The notes beneath the pieces were generated by a model. It saw nothing but the letters and a program-made list of their open reading frames with translations, searched no databases and had not been told where the DNA came from. From positions 1-29,905 of the IMG/VR virus record IMGVR_UViG_3300008450_000303: DNA of 29,905 bases. One strand, 5' to 3'. Shown in pieces: positions 29,694 to 29,905 of this stretch (the stretch's first letter is position 1; each line of letters begins with the position of its first letter). Source of the DNA: a virus. Both the position numbers and the translations under genes were made by a program.

Positions 29694-29735
29694 CTAATTC
29701 ACAAACTTTTTTTGAAAATTTTTTTATTAAAAAAG

Positions 29736-29766
29736 TTGGAGCCTATTATTAAAGTTACTATATTTA
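29736..29766 (+). promoter_or_regulatory. Bacteroidota-type promoter (20-nt spacer)
   Basis: TTG at 29736-29738 after AAAAAAG, a 20-nt spacer, TATATTTA at 29759-29766, then GGTATC and an ATTATG start at 29795. Confidence 0.8.
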
Positions 29767-29794
29767 GGTATCAATAATTAAAACATATAATATT

Positions 29795-29905
29795 ATGACA
29801 CAATTTGAACAAGCTCTTCAAGCAGCACAGCAAGGAACCTTAAACACTCCTACAGTATCAACTCCTAATGGTAATGTTAATTACTTTGGTTATCAATTAG
29901 CAGTT
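29795..29905 (+). CDS. hypothetical protein, 3' end outside window
   Basis: The first 37 codons only: MTQFEQALQAAQQGTLNTPT, then a Thr/Asn-rich stretch ending YFGYQLAV. ATTATG start 28 nt after the -7 box. The frame is open to the window end, so the gene continues. No function can be given from this fragment. Confidence 0.6.
   Translation, partial: MTQFEQALQAAQQGTLNTPTVSTPNGNVNYFGYQLAV

Larger units (their letters stand above)
29596..29729 (-). repeat. duplicated promoter-RNA element, copy B
   Basis: Second copy: TCTACTCTTCC at 29610-29620, ACAGGCCC at 29636-29643, CCTAAAGATACGAACAA at 29661-29677, AAACTTTTTTT and TTTTTTTATTA to 29729. Confidence 0.75.

Noticed and set aside
1-29905. tRNA genes
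   Set aside because: No cloverleaf with a TTCGA-type T-loop was found by eye despite the CCA-adding-like gene; a tRNAscan-SE run would be decisive.

Overview
The window looks like a piece of a large, AT-rich tailed-phage genome infecting a member of the Bacteroidota, probably a flavobacterium-like host. Every supported gene is on the + strand. Genes are tightly packed, with many ATGA and TAATG overlaps and many tiny ORFs. There is a free-standing GIY-YIG homing endonuclease and a phage-type PD-(D/E)XK nuclease. The promoters follow the Bacteroidota layout (TTG at -33, TAnnTTT at -7), and starts sit in an A/T-rich (A)GTTATG context without a Shine-Dalgarno site. No terminase, capsid or tail gene is recognisable here, so the phage call rests on context. 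No tRNA was found.

Layout. (1) 1-890: the 3' part of a RecB/Cas4-like nuclease gene and a small ribbon-helix-helix-like protein. (2) 897-13944: a 13 kb carbohydrate block. It holds two GT-B glycosyltransferases, a zinc-ribbon protein, at least five GT-A-type glycosyltransferases (one resembling beta-1,4-galactosyltransferase), a GT9-like enzyme, two SAM methyltransferases, two MRVALC paralogues, a HAD phosphatase fused to a sugar nucleotidyltransferase, and a GDPD-like phosphodiesterase. It reads as a set for making an activated sugar and building or modifying a glycan. (3) 13966-16115: small conserved phage-type proteins, a DksA-like zinc finger and a degenerate HNH protein. (4) 16140-17078: a small acidic protein, a candidate kissing-loop RNA/terminator and the GIY-YIG gene. 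(5) 17125-25837: short transcription units, each with its own promoter: a DUF932 protein, membrane proteins and lipoproteins, an SPFH-domain lipoprotein, an OmpA-like protein, a UVR-motif protein, a CCA-adding-like nucleotidyltransferase and an AEP-primase-like protein. (6) 25897-28436: a run of very small ORFs. (7) 28437-29794: an unusual, mostly non-coding locus with an array of ACCCGTTT-like units at about 12-nt period, two small genes, and a duplicated element carrying two minus-strand promoters that appear to drive small RNAs.

Control. Eleven promoters (nine plus-strand, two minus-strand) share a -33 TTG and a -7 TATMTTTA separated by exactly 20 nt. Many continue into a conserved leader containing ATTAAAAAGATAAA and GTTATG. 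None is visible inside the sugar cluster, which may be driven by a different, TATTTATA-containing element. Strong intrinsic terminators occur at about 16478, 22534, 23806 and 29354. The most unusual signals are the kissing-loop RNA at 16446-16534, the ACCC array at 28439-28950 and the paired minus-strand RNA candidates at 29420-29729.
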